Notes: generated by a model not told the origin, from the letters alone. Positions 16,804 to 25,651 are shown, counted from the stretch's first letter. The stretch is DNA of 64,000 nt from Marinoscillum sp040218045 (GCA_040218045.1 JAVJQA010000041.1:1-64000); one strand, 5' to 3'. Translations and numbers: made by a program.

Positions 16804-19725
16804 TTAAAGCGTTCGCTTCACTTCTTTCTCAGTGTATCCTTCAATGATATCACCTTCTTTGATGTCGTTGAAGTTCTTGATAGAAACCCCACACTCATAG
16901 CTTTGCTTCACTTCAGCTACATCATCCTTGAATCTCTTCAACTGGTTGATTTCACCTTCGTAAACCACAATACCATCCCTGATCAGTCTTACCTTGTTGG
17001 ATCGTTTCACAGTTCCTTCAGTCACATAACATCCCGCCACTGTTCCTACTTTGGTAATCTTGTAAACTTCACGCACTTCAATGTTACCGGTAATTACCTC
17101 TTCCGTAGTTGGCTCCAGCATACCTTCCATGGCATCCTTCACGTCGTTGATTGCATCGTAAATGATCGAGTAAAGCCTAATTTCGATTTCCTCGTTTTCA
17201 GCAGTTCTTCGTGCACTTGATGATGGTCTCACCTGGAAACCTATAATTACAGCATCTGAAGCAGAAGCCAACAACACGTCGGACTCAGATATCTGCCCAA
17301 CAGCTTTGTGAATAATATTTACCTGAACTTCTTCAGTAGAAAGTTTCAGCAATGAATCTGAAAGTGCTTCAATGGAACCATCCACATCACCTTTCACAAT
17401 CACGTTTAGTTCTTTGAAGCTTCCAATAGCCAGTCGTCTACCAATCTCATCAAGCGTAATGTGTTTCTTGGTCCTGATGGATTGCTCACGCTGAATTTGC
17501 TCACGCTTGGCAGCAATCTCTCTAGCCTCCCGATCAGATTCCATCACGTTGAAGCGATCTCCAGCCTGTGGTGCTCCGTCAAGACCAAGCATCAATACAG
17601 GAGTAGATGGTCCTGCAGTTGCCATCTTGTTACCTCGGTGATCAAACATGGCTTTTACTTTACCATAATTTGATCCTGCAAGTACCACATCACCCACTTT
17701 CATAGTACCGCCTTGCACCATCAATGTAGTCACGTATCCCCTACCTTTATCAAGAGTTGCTTCTATTACCGTACCAACTGCTGGTTTGTCAGCATTGGCT
17801 TTTAGTTCAAGCAATTCTGCTTCCAACAATACTTTTTCCAGTAAGTCGTCTATACCTTCACCGGTTTTAGCCGATACGTGCTGACACTGGTATTTTCCAC
17901 CCCAGTCCTCAACCAAAATATTGATTCCTGAAAGTTCTTCTTTAATCTTATCCGGATTCGCGTTTGGCTTATCCACTTTGTTGATCGCAATAACAATCGG
18001 CACACCTGCTACTTGTGCGTGATTTATTGCCTCTTTGGTTTGAGGCATCACCGCATCATCAGCTGCAACCACAATGATCGCGATATCCGTGATTTTTGCT
18101 CCACGTGCCCGCATGGCAGTAAAGGCTTCGTGACCCGGAGTATCAAGGAATGCAATTCGCTTGTCGTTTTCGGTCATCACATCGTAAGCACCAATGTGCT
18201 GGGTGATTCCTCCAGCCTCACCTTCTGTGACTTTAGAGTCTCTGATAAAGTCAAGTAGAGAGGTTTTACCATGGTCAACGTGACCCATGATGGTCACAAT
18301 AGGCGCCCGATCAGTAAGATCATCAGCAGTATCCTGCACTTCCTGAACTTCCACATCCTCGTCCTCTGAAGTGAACTCCACATCAAAACCAAACTCATCT
18401 GCAATAACCGTAATGGATTCTGCATCCAATCTTTGGTTGATTGAAATGAACATGCCTAAAGACATACAAGTAGAGATGACCTCATTTACCGACACGTCCA
18501 TGAGTGAAGCCAAATCACTAGCAGAGATAAACTCTGTTACTTTTAGCTTTTTAGCATCTTCCTGCTCTTGCATCAACCTTTCTTCTTCGGCCTCCGCTTT
18601 TGCACTTCGCTTATCTTTTCTGTATTTAGATCTTCCACTAGTTCCTCCCGAAGATTTTCCACCCGAGAGTTTAGCTAGTGTAGCCTTGATCTTGTCTTGA
18701 ATTTCCTTATCGGAAAGTTCTTCGGTTTTTCTTGTATCCCTTCTGGCACCAGGACCCGTTCCGCGTGGACGGTTTTCATTGCTACTGCGACGGTTGTCGT
18801 TTCCGCTTCCACTTCCGCCACCACTGCCTGGCCCTCTTCTGTTATCTGTAGGATTGTTGATTCTTTTTCTTGGTCGCTTCTTCTTGCGGTCTTTCTTTTC
18901 GTCAGAGCTGGCAACTGGTTTAGCCTTCTTTTCAGGAAGGTCAATCTTGCCTACAACTGTAAGACCCTTCAACGAATCTGCTCTTGCCTCAATTTTGGAA
19001 TCTTTTTCTTCCTCTTTTTTAGGTGCTTCTTCTTTCTTCTCTGGAGCCGGTTTCTCTTCCTTAGGAGCTGCCGCTTCAACAGGCTTTTCCTTAACCTCTT
19101 CCTTCGGTTTTTCCTCCTTAGGTTCCTCCTTCTTCGGTTCTTCTTTAGGCGCCTCTGCTTTTGGTTCCTCCTTTTTAGGCTCTTCAGCCTTAGGTTCCTC
19201 TTTAGGGGTTTCTACCTTAGGCGCTTCCTTTTTAGGTTCTTCAGCCTTAGGTTCCTCTTTTGGAGCTTCTACCTTAGGCGCTTCTTTTTTAGGTTCTTCA
19301 GCCTTAGGTTCTGGTTGTTTTTTCGCATCAAGATCAATCTTGCCAACCACTTTAGGTCCTTCAAGTTTTTGACGACCTATAATAGAACCGGCATCTTCCG
19401 GAGCCTTTTTGACCTCTTCCTTGGCATTGTTATCCTTGATAAGGATTTCTTCTTCATCATCTCCATTAGCATCTTCACCAGTAGCCTTAATGACCATGTT
19501 GTCCGAGTGCTTATTTCCGATCGTTAAGCCAGAAGCCTCCTCTTTTTCCATGGCAGAAGACGCAAATTCTCTTGAAAGCAAGGAAAACTGCTCCTGCGTA
19601 ATCTTTGAGTTAGGACTGCTATCCACCTCGAATCCTTTACCAGAAAGGAAATCAAGGATGGTCCCACGTCCCACGTTGAGTTTTCTAGCGACTTGACTTA
19701 ATCGATACGTTCTTTCTTCTGCCAT
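16804..19725 (-). CDS. infB: Translation initiation factor IF-2
   Basis: A 973-residue GTPase that places initiator tRNA on the 30S subunit. It has an IF2_N domain at the start (YRLSQVARKLNVGRGTILDFL) and a long charged linker with a 19-residue Lys/Glu/Pro repeat (about residues 140-250). A basic Arg/Gly-rich tract and a second IF2_N domain (about 390-440) follow. The GTPase carries GHVDHGKT (about 480), DTPGHEAF and NKVDKP, and is followed by domains II-IV. The linker is long but such linkers are usual in Bacteroidota IF-2. It is last in the rimP-nusA-infB order, 29 bases after nusA. Confidence 0.98.
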   Translation of the reverse strand: MAEERTYRLSQVARKLNVGRGTILDFLSGKGFEVDSSPNSKITQEQFSLLSREFASSAMEKEEASGLTIGNKHSDNMVIKATGEDANGDDEEEILIKDNNAKEEVKKAPEDAGSIIGRQKLEGPKVVGKIDLDAKKQPEPKAEEPKKEAPKVEAPKEEPKAEEPKKEAPKVETPKEEPKAEEPKKEEPKAEAPKEEPKKEEPKEEKPKEEVKEKPVEAAAPKEEKPAPEKKEEAPKKEEEKDSKIEARADSLKGLTVVGKIDLPEKKAKPVASSDEKKDRKKKRPRKRINNPTDNRRGPGSGGGSGSGNDNRRSSNENRPRGTGPGARRDTRKTEELSDKEIQDKIKATLAKLSGGKSSGGTSGRSKYRKDKRSAKAEAEEERLMQEQEDAKKLKVTEFISASDLASLMDVSVNEVISTCMSLGMFISINQRLDAESITVIADEFGFDVEFTSEDEDVEVQEVQDTADDLTDRAPIVTIMGHVDHGKTSLLDFIRDSKVTEGEAGGITQHIGAYDVMTENDKRIAFLDTPGHEAFTAMRARGAKITDIAIIVVAADDAVMPQTKEAINHAQVAGVPIVIAINKVDKPNANPDKIKEELSGINILVEDWGGKYQCQHVSAKTGEGIDDLLEKVLLEAELLELKANADKPAVGTVIEATLDKGRGYVTTLMVQGGTMKVGDVVLAGSNYGKVKAMFDHRGNKMATAGPSTPVLMLGLDGAPQAGDRFNVMESDREAREIAAKREQIQREQSIRTKKHITLDEIGRRLAIGSFKELNVIVKGDVDGSIEALSDSLLKLSTEEVQVNIIHKAVGQISESDVLLASASDAVIIGFQVRPSSSARRTAENEEIEIRLYSIIYDAINDVKDAMEGMLEPTTEEVITGNIEVREVYKITKVGTVAGCYVTEGTVKRSNKVRLIRDGIVVYEGEINQLKRFKDDVAEVKQSYECGVSIKNFNDIKEGDIIEGYTEKEVKRTL
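19135..19305 (-). repeat. Three tandem 57-bp repeats inside infB
   Basis: Copies at 19249-19305, 19192-19248 and 19135-19191 each encode 19 residues beginning KAEEPKKE and ending PKEEP. The DNA copies are very similar, with the third the most divergent, so copy number may change by slippage or unequal recombination. They lie in the disordered linker before the GTPase core. Confidence 0.85.
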
Positions 19726-19754
19726 ATAAGATATTAACTTATAAAAATATCTGG

Positions 19755-20996
19755 TTATTCAAATTCCTGTTTGAAGACGTTGAGTACATCCTGTACCGTC
19801 TCCTCTTCTAAATCCGTACGTCTGACGAGTTCTTCAATTGACAATGACAAAACACTTTTTGCTGTATCCAAACCGATTTTCTTCAGCTCATCAATTACCC
19901 AGCTTTCGATTTCATCAGAGAATTCATCAAGATCCACGTCCTCTTCTTCAGTTGCTCCGAGTTCTCTGAACACGTCAATCTCCAAACCTACCAACCTGGA
20001 AGCCAACTTAATATTTTGACCACCCTTACCAATCGCCAAAGATACCTGATCTGGTTTCAGATATACAGATACACGGTCTTTTTCCTCGCTGATCTTCATA
20101 CTGACGATCTTCGCAGGGCTTAATGCACGTGCAATGTAAAGCTCCAGGTTATCAGTAAAATTGATAACATCAATGTTTTCATTTTGAAGCTCACGTACTA
20201 TAGAGTGGATTCGTGATCCTTTCATACCTACACATGCACCTACCGGATCAATCCTGTCATCATAAGATTCCACAGCGACTTTTGCACGTTCGCCAGGTTC
20301 TCTCACCACGTTTTTCATGGTGATCAAGCCATCATATACTTCAGGTACTTCACTTTCAAACAATCGCTCAAGGAATGTTGGTGAAGTTCTTGAAAGGATG
20401 ATTTTAGGGTTGCCATTAACCATCTCTACACGGTGAACAATTGCTCTTACAGAATCTCCCTTGCGGTATCTGTCTTTAGAAATTTGTTCACTTTTTGGTA
20501 GGTTAAGTTCATTGCCCTCAGCGTCAATCAGCAAAATCTCTCTGCTTAAAGTTTGGTACACTTCACCAGCGATAATCTCACCAACCAGGTCTTTGTACTT
20601 CTGGAAAAGGATGTCCTTTTCTAAGTCCTTTATCTTTTGGATGAGTGTCTGACGTGCCGTCATTACTGCTCTTCTTCCAAAATCTTCAAGCTTAATTTCT
20701 TCAGATACTTCCTCGCCTATCTCAAAATCAGGCTCTATTTTTCTGGCATCCGTCAGGCTGATCTTGTCGTGATCCCAAATATCTTCTGAGTTGTCATCAA
20801 CAATCTCTCTGAATCTCCAGATTTCCAAGTCACCTTTATCTGTGTTAATGATAATGTCAAAGTTATCATCAGTCTTGTACTTCTTGCGGATCATTGTTCT
20901 GAAAACATCTTCCAGTATCCTGATCATGGTAGGACGATCAATGTTTTTGCCCCTGGCAAAATCCGCAAATGAATCAATTAAAATTCCAGTATCCAT
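19755..20996 (-). CDS. nusA: Transcription termination/antitermination factor NusA
   Basis: A 413-residue RNA polymerase-binding protein with an N-terminal NusA domain (residues 1-125), an S1 domain (about 130-200, RYRKGDSVRAIVHRVE) and two KH domains (about 230-345, with VGACVGMKGSRIHSIVRELQ and SLAIGKGGQNIKLASRL). A short C-terminal region has one helical repeat of acidic type. It lacks the long C-terminal extension of gamma-proteobacterial NusA. It is four bases from rimP and belongs to the canonical rimP-nusA-infB operon. Confidence 0.97.
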   Translation of the reverse strand: MDTGILIDSFADFARGKNIDRPTMIRILEDVFRTMIRKKYKTDDNFDIIINTDKGDLEIWRFREIVDDNSEDIWDHDKISLTDARKIEPDFEIGEEVSEEIKLEDFGRRAVMTARQTLIQKIKDLEKDILFQKYKDLVGEIIAGEVYQTLSREILLIDAEGNELNLPKSEQISKDRYRKGDSVRAIVHRVEMVNGNPKIILSRTSPTFLERLFESEVPEVYDGLITMKNVVREPGERAKVAVESYDDRIDPVGACVGMKGSRIHSIVRELQNENIDVINFTDNLELYIARALSPAKIVSMKISEEKDRVSVYLKPDQVSLAIGKGGQNIKLASRLVGLEIDVFRELGATEEEDVDLDEFSDEIESWVIDELKKIGLDTAKSVLSLSIEELVRRTDLEEETVQDVLNVFKQEFE

Positions 20997-20999
20997 TGT

Positions 21000-21470
21000 T
21001 TATTTGAATGAAACTAATACCATTGATTTTTCTATTTCACTAAAATTGATTTCGTGACTTTTTGTCTCCTTCTTCTGTTTTTCTTCCAGAACAATCAAAT
21101 CGTCATTTACATCTTTAAGCTCACCACTTACATTTGATCCATCCAATAGATCTACCTTAAGTGATCTGCCAACGTTTTTTTTATACTGCCGAACTGATTG
21201 AAGTGGAAAATCCAATCCCGCTGAGGAAACCTCAAGGTGGTATTTGTCATCAATCAAATCCTGCTCCTCCAAAATGGCCGAAAGCGCCCGGCTCACTTTG
21301 CTGCATCGGTCAATGTTGATCCCCTGATCACCATCTAGCAATACAATCAATCGCTGGCTTCCGGAGTTCCCTTTCAGAATCACCTTAACTACAAATAATG
21401 TGGAATCTTCCGAAATAATTTCTTCAACTATTCCGGTCACTTCTTCCTCTATCTGCTTCCCAACGCGCAT
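21000..21470 (-). CDS. rimP: Ribosome maturation factor RimP
   Basis: About 156 residues starting MRVGKQIEEEVTGIVEEI. It has the RimP N-terminal domain (GSQRLIVLLDGDQGINIDRCSKVSRALSAILEE region with SSAGLDFPL) and the C-terminal SH3-like domain (LLDGSNVSGELKDV). It is needed for 30S assembly. The open frame runs further upstream to an ATG at 21536, but that codon overlaps the predicted -7 promoter element and the extra stretch encodes the leader hairpin, so the start at 21470 is preferred. Confidence 0.93.
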   Translation of the reverse strand: MRVGKQIEEEVTGIVEEIISEDSTLFVVKVILKGNSGSQRLIVLLDGDQGINIDRCSKVSRALSAILEEQDLIDDKYHLEVSSAGLDFPLQSVRQYKKNVGRSLKVDLLDGSNVSGELKDVNDDLIVLEEKQKKETKSHEINFSEIEKSMVLVSFK

Positions 21471-21483
21471 ATTTCTTATGAAT

Positions 21484-21508
21484 AAAAAGAGGGGACTTGC
21501 GTCCCCTC
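21484..21508 (-). terminator. Terminator-like hairpin in the rimP leader
   Basis: On the minus strand GAGGGGAC-GCAA-GTCCCCTC (21508 to 21489) forms an 8-bp G+C-rich stem with a GCAA tetraloop, followed directly by UUUUU. It lies between the predicted transcription start (about 21530) and the rimP start codon (21470). It therefore has the form of an attenuator for the rimP-nusA-infB operon rather than a terminator of an upstream gene, because the upstream gene cysS is divergent. Confidence 0.7.
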
Positions 21509-21533
21509 GAACCTTAATTCTATATTTGCAATG

Positions 21534-21564
21534 CAAAGCTAACAGAAAAAATAGTCATTTCAAA
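21534..21564 (-). promoter_or_regulatory. Bacteroidota-type promoter of rimP-nusA-infB
   Basis: On the minus strand TTTG (21561-21564), a 19-base spacer, and TAGCTTTG (21534-21541) match exactly the Bacteroidota housekeeping consensus TTTG-N19-TAnnTTTG. The predicted transcription start is near 21530, giving a leader of about 60 bases. Confidence 0.75.
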
Positions 21565-21631
21565 TTAGCGTTTGAACAAACTATTTAGTGTCAACTTCGT
21601 CATAACTAAGGATTTACAAAAAAATAACCTG

Positions 21632-23113
21632 ATGATCGGAAAACTCCGAGTAGTTAACTCCCTTACTAGAGAAAAGGAAGTATTTGAGCCTCTCAACCCT
21701 CCTCACGTGGGTATGTACGTGTGTGGCCCTACCGTATATAGTGATGTGCACCTGGGAAATGTGCGTACTTTTATGTCTTTCGACGTGATCTATCGATACC
21801 TCCAGTTTTTGGGCTACAAGGTAAGATACGTTCGAAATATTACCGATGTTGGTCACTTGTTGGACAGTGGAGAGGACAAAATCTCGAAGAAAGCCAAGCT
21901 AGAGGATTTGGAGCCAATGGAGATTGTTCAGAAGTACACCAATGACTTTCATAAGGTAATGGAAACCTTCAATTTGCTTCAGCCAGATATTGAACCTACT
22001 GCCACAGGCCACCTGATGGAGCAGCTGAAAATGATCCAGGAGTTGGTAGATAATGGTTATGCCTATGAATCCAATGGGTCAGTTTATTTTGATATTGATA
22101 AATACAGTGAAACGAAAGAATATGGCAAACTAAGCGGGAGAAAGACCGAGGACCTCCTCAATCAAACACGAGACTTGGATGGCCAATCGGATAAAAAGAA
22201 CCCGCTGGATTTTGCGCTATGGAAGAAAGCAGCTCCCGAACATATCATGCGCTGGGATACCAAATGGAGTGACGGATTCCCCGGGTGGCACTTGGAATGC
22301 TCTGTGATGAGTACCAAATATTTAGGCGCCGAATTTGATATCCATGGGGGTGGCATGGATTTAAAATTTCCTCACCACGAATGCGAAATAGCTCAAAATG
22401 CTGGCTCTACAGGGAAAGATGGTGCGAAATATTGGATGCATACCAATATGCTCACTGTAAATGGCACCAAAATGAGCAAATCTTTGGGCAACTCATTCTT
22501 GCCACATCAATTGATCTCTGGTAATCATGAAATGCTCGAGCGAGGTTATAGCCCTATGACCATTCGGTTTTTTATGCTACAATCTCATTATGCCAGTACT
22601 TTGGATTTCTCCAATGAAGCCCTGAACGCAGCACAAAAAGGTTATACCCGATTGGCCAATGGAATGCGTCTTCTTAAAATTTATGAATACCCGGAAGGAG
22701 TGGCAGAGGAACTAAATGACCAACAAATAGAGCAAATCAACAAGATCTGTGACAATTGCCATCATGCTATGAATGATGACTTTAATACGGCACTAACCAT
22801 TGGGCATCTGTTTAACCTGGTCAAGAAGGTCAACTCTATTCAGGCAGGTCAACTCAAACTTGAGGAGATTGGAAAGGAAACGTTCGAAAGAATGAAATCA
22901 ACGTTCCTATCATTTGCTGAAGACATACTCGGGTTGAAACTTGAATCAGCTATCTCTTCCAGTCATCTATTGGAAGTCATCCTCCATGAGTACAAAGACG
23001 CTAAGGAGCAGAAAAACTATGATAAAGTAGATGTACTTCGTGCAAAATTGAAAAGCGAAGGGGTCATTGTAAAAGACATGAAAACGGGTATTGACTGGGC
23101 TTTTGAGGAATAA
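21632..23113 (+). CDS. cysS: Cysteinyl-tRNA synthetase
   Basis: A class I aminoacyl-tRNA synthetase of about 493 residues from the start MIGKLRVVNSLTREKE at 21632. An in-frame ATG at 21572 would add 20 unconserved residues. Visible motifs are VCGPTVY with the zinc Cys, VHLGN (the HIGH equivalent, about residues 37-41), WHLECSVM and HHECE with further zinc ligands, and KMSKSLGNS (about 279-287). The C-terminal helical anticodon domain is present. It is divergent from rimP and converges with the TonB receptor gene, whose stop lies 2 bases away. Confidence 0.97.
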   Translation: MIGKLRVVNSLTREKEVFEPLNPPHVGMYVCGPTVYSDVHLGNVRTFMSFDVIYRYLQFLGYKVRYVRNITDVGHLLDSGEDKISKKAKLEDLEPMEIVQKYTNDFHKVMETFNLLQPDIEPTATGHLMEQLKMIQELVDNGYAYESNGSVYFDIDKYSETKEYGKLSGRKTEDLLNQTRDLDGQSDKKNPLDFALWKKAAPEHIMRWDTKWSDGFPGWHLECSVMSTKYLGAEFDIHGGGMDLKFPHHECEIAQNAGSTGKDGAKYWMHTNMLTVNGTKMSKSLGNSFLPHQLISGNHEMLERGYSPMTIRFFMLQSHYASTLDFSNEALNAAQKGYTRLANGMRLLKIYEYPEGVAEELNDQQIEQINKICDNCHHAMNDDFNTALTIGHLFNLVKKVNSIQAGQLKLEEIGKETFERMKSTFLSFAEDILGLKLESAISSSHLLEVILHEYKDAKEQKNYDKVDVLRAKLKSEGVIVKDMKTGIDWAFEE

Positions 23114-23115
23114 GC

Positions 23116-25371
23116 TCAGTCAATCTGCCACTTCACTCCTATATAAAACTCCCTTCCATGTATAGGTGCATAAGCATAAGAGGTGTCAAAATATTGACTA
23201 AACCCTGTTGGGACGTTTGGATCGTTATATCCTACTAGTGGTGATTCTTCCTGAAGATAATTAAATAGGTTTTGTATCCCAAAATAGGCCGAAAACCGAC
23301 TGTCAAATTCTTTGGAAACCTGAAGGTTCTGGAATGCAAATGGCTCGGATTCTTGAGGCCTGGAAGTACCCACAGGCTCCCCTGACGCATCCAGATCATA
23401 AACTTCAGGCAATGCCATTGACCCGGTAACACGTAGAGAATATGCAATGGTCAACTTCGCTTTTTTCATCTGGTAATTGGCATTGAACACACCGCTCCAC
23501 TTTGGTGCAAACTCCACATCTTGACTCACTTCTGTACCTGCCACATTTTCGAACTCTCGCACAGATTGTACATTCGCACCAAGAGAGTAGGACAATGGAA
23601 ACAGAAATTCCTGGTTCCAATTCAGTCCTATCCCTTTGGAGACTGCATAACCATCAGAGTTGGCATAGTAAATAAACCCAGGCGTGTCATAGTCCGGGAT
23701 GATCTTGTTGTGGAAATAAGAATAATATGCATCCAGATCAAACATTCCCTGGCTTGCTCCAAGGGTGAAAACATGATTGAGGTTAAACGATCCATTTATC
23801 GATTCTTCCGGGTCTAATGCTTCTTCTATAACTACCTCTCGCTGACCGGTCACAAAGGCGTGATCTTCCGTAAACAGGTTCACCACACGAAATCCTGTGC
23901 CCAAATTGGTTCTGAATGTAGTCCACTGACCAAGCTTTAGCTTGGTAGAGAGTCGGGGTGAGAAGATCAAACCATGAGAAGTATAATGGTCTAACCGCAT
24001 GCCCCCTAACAGTGTGAAATCATCTGTTAGCTCAAACTCATCCTGGACAAAAAGACCTGGAATCCACTGGTTCTGACCTCCATCATCTTGGGTGGCCACT
24101 GTATTGTCATCATACACCTGAAGTCGATTGGTCAATCCTGCAAGCAAGTGATGTTTTTCAACTTGTTTATTCCATATTAAATTGGCAAAACCGATGGTTT
24201 GTTGAGCGAGGTAATGATCTGCGCCGTAATAGCTATCCTGAAAGTGCTGACTAATTGAGTAATCAATTTTGAGGTTTTCAGGAAGGTCAAACTCATAGGT
24301 GCCAAATACTTCTCCACGATAAGTGTAAATGCTTTCGCCATATATAGAATCATTGCCTCGCAAACTCCTGTAAGCACGATCTTCGAGGAATTCTTCAACT
24401 CCGTTTCTTCGATCTTCGTAGTAAAGCTTTCCGGCAATGGTAAACTTCTTTTTACTGGCTCTTTTCATTGACCATTTGCTGAAAAGAGAATACCTGTCCA
24501 GGTTGATCATGTCACCAAACCCGTCATCATTGATATCGTCAAAGTCTGAGATAATGGCATAGTTAAGTCCAGTAAACCCTTTGAACTTCTTTGTATTGCT
24601 TGTGACTCCTATATTGCCGAAGGTTTCCAAATGAGAGGTGCCCATGACATCTATAGAGAAGGCAGGTTGATTCTCCGGGTCTTTTGTGATTACATTGATC
24701 ACCCCGGCCATTGCTTCCGAACCATAAAGTGTGGAGTTGGGCCCTTTGATGACTTCAAATCGGTCAATTACCATGTTGGGGATACCATTCAATCCATAAA
24801 CAGATGCGAGGTTGCCGAACATTGGGCTGCCATCTATCAAAACTGCCGTGTAAGGGCCAGGCAAACCATTAATACTAATACTATTGGTGAAACAAACTCC
24901 ACAAGCTACCACCTCCTGAACTCCATTGATCAGTTTGATGCCGTCTACAATAGAAGAAGCTGCTGCAGGAATATAGGTGTTGAGATGCTTAGCGGTAATC
25001 ACCTCAACCTTTATTGGGGAGGCACTGACCATGGTTGGTTTCATGGTGCCAGTTACTACCACTTCATCCAGGCCCAATTCGTTTTCCGTGAGATCAATTT
25101 GTATGCTTCTATTGGATGTAACGTCCAAAGGAATTGATTGCTGTTTGTAACCTATTGACCTGGTGATCAGGGTGAGCTCTCCTTTCAAATCTGATAACTC
25201 GAAATAGCCATTGACATCTGTAGATGTACCTACCTCTGTCCCCTTTACCTGAACAGTAGCACCTGGAACCGGACTTGAATTAAAAGTTACTGTACCAGAT
25301 ATTTTATGCTGTGCACCCAGATCAATTAACCCACAAAGCATCCATAGCAGCAAAAACCTTCTCAAAACCAT
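23116..25371 (-). CDS. TonB-dependent receptor with CGVC plug motif, probable metal-chelate uptake
   Basis: A 751-residue outer-membrane receptor with a signal peptide (to about LGAQ, residue 20), a carboxypeptidase-regulatory-like domain (residues 22-105), a plug (about 110-230) and a 22-strand barrel. The plug contains ACGVCFTNSISINGLPG (about residues 156-172), a cysteine pair found in a Bacteroidota receptor group, and AVLIDGSPMFG. The two cysteines could bind a metal, and the promoter has palindromes resembling DtxR-family sites, so iron or manganese uptake is an inference. No substrate-binding partner is adjacent. It converges on cysS with no terminator between. Confidence 0.85.
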   Translation of the reverse strand: MVLRRFLLLWMLCGLIDLGAQHKISGTVTFNSSPVPGATVQVKGTEVGTSTDVNGYFELSDLKGELTLITRSIGYKQQSIPLDVTSNRSIQIDLTENELGLDEVVVTGTMKPTMVSASPIKVEVITAKHLNTYIPAAASSIVDGIKLINGVQEVVACGVCFTNSISINGLPGPYTAVLIDGSPMFGNLASVYGLNGIPNMVIDRFEVIKGPNSTLYGSEAMAGVINVITKDPENQPAFSIDVMGTSHLETFGNIGVTSNTKKFKGFTGLNYAIISDFDDINDDGFGDMINLDRYSLFSKWSMKRASKKKFTIAGKLYYEDRRNGVEEFLEDRAYRSLRGNDSIYGESIYTYRGEVFGTYEFDLPENLKIDYSISQHFQDSYYGADHYLAQQTIGFANLIWNKQVEKHHLLAGLTNRLQVYDDNTVATQDDGGQNQWIPGLFVQDEFELTDDFTLLGGMRLDHYTSHGLIFSPRLSTKLKLGQWTTFRTNLGTGFRVVNLFTEDHAFVTGQREVVIEEALDPEESINGSFNLNHVFTLGASQGMFDLDAYYSYFHNKIIPDYDTPGFIYYANSDGYAVSKGIGLNWNQEFLFPLSYSLGANVQSVREFENVAGTEVSQDVEFAPKWSGVFNANYQMKKAKLTIAYSLRVTGSMALPEVYDLDASGEPVGTSRPQESEPFAFQNLQVSKEFDSRFSAYFGIQNLFNYLQEESPLVGYNDPNVPTGFSQYFDTSYAYAPIHGREFYIGVKWQID

Positions 25372-25380
25372 ATTTTCGTA

Positions 25381-25394
25381 TTAGTCATAACTAA
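25381..25394. promoter_or_regulatory. Operator-like palindrome overlapping the TonB receptor start site
   Basis: TTAGTCATAACTAA has 5-bp arms TTAGT / ACTAA. It sits immediately downstream of the -7 element (25398-25405) and within the leader of the TonB receptor gene, where a bound repressor would block initiation. The TTAG...CTAA ends match those of the second palindrome at 25441-25456. Confidence 0.55.
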
Positions 25395-25397
25395 TAG

Positions 25398-25428
25398 CAA
25401 AGTTAGTTTTAAATATTAATTATACAAA
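25398..25428 (-). promoter_or_regulatory. Bacteroidota-type promoter of the TonB receptor gene
   Basis: On the minus strand TTTG (25425-25428), a 19-base spacer and TAACTTTG (25398-25405) fit the TTTG-N19-TAnnTTTG consensus exactly. The predicted start is about 20 bases upstream of the start codon at 25371, overlapping the TTAGTCATAACTAA dyad. Confidence 0.75.
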
Positions 25429-25440
25429 TCTTATTTTATT

Positions 25441-25456
25441 TTTAGACATGTCTAAA
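25441..25456. promoter_or_regulatory. 16-bp perfect palindrome upstream of the TonB receptor promoter
   Basis: TTTAGACATGTCTAAA is a perfect 16-bp dyad 12 bases upstream of the -33 element. The TTAG...CTAA form resembles binding sites of DtxR/IdeR/MntR-family iron or manganese repressors. The regulator itself is not in the window. Confidence 0.6.
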
Positions 25457-25469
25457 TTATAAATAGGGC

Positions 25470-25500
25470 AAAAAAAATGCCGGATTAAAAACCCGGCATT
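25470..25500 (-). terminator. Intrinsic terminator downstream of hpf
   Basis: The arms AATGCCGG (25477-25484) and CCGGCATT (25493-25500) form an 8-bp stem followed on the minus strand by eight U residues. It ends the rpsU-xer-hpf transcript before the TonB receptor promoter. Confidence 0.85.
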
Positions 25501-25511
25501 GATTTATTTGA

Positions 25512-25651
25512 TTAATCCTACTTTGTCATGTTTAGATACTGAAATGAATTCAGCATGACGTTACTTAATTTTAATCTTCGTTCTATCAACCTAGGGGTCA
25601 TACTGAACTTGTTTCAGTATCTGTGGTTATAACTTGACAAAGTAGGATTAA
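25512..25651. repeat. Composite inverted repeat with REP-like hairpins, 3' of hpf
   Basis: The outer arms TTAATCCTACTTTGTC (25512-25527) and GACAAAGTAGGATTAA (25636-25651) are perfect inverted copies. Inside lie two REP-like hairpins in opposite orientation: TACTGAA-N5-TTCAGCA (25538-25556) and TACTGAACTTGTTTCAGTA (25601-25619). The right arm includes the hpf stop codon (25648-25650). Related copies are at 166-186 and 60461-60502. This is a dispersed non-autonomous element or extragenic palindrome family of this genome. Confidence 0.8.

Noticed and set aside
18697..19527. Long plus-strand open frames (276 and 197 residues) opposite infB
   Set aside because: They are rich in Phe, Leu, Arg or Ser only because they read the Lys/Glu/Pro repeats of IF-2 backwards; no domain or ribosome-binding site supports them.
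21471..21536. N-terminal extension of RimP
   Set aside because: The upstream ATG overlaps the -7 promoter box and the extension would encode the terminator-like hairpin.
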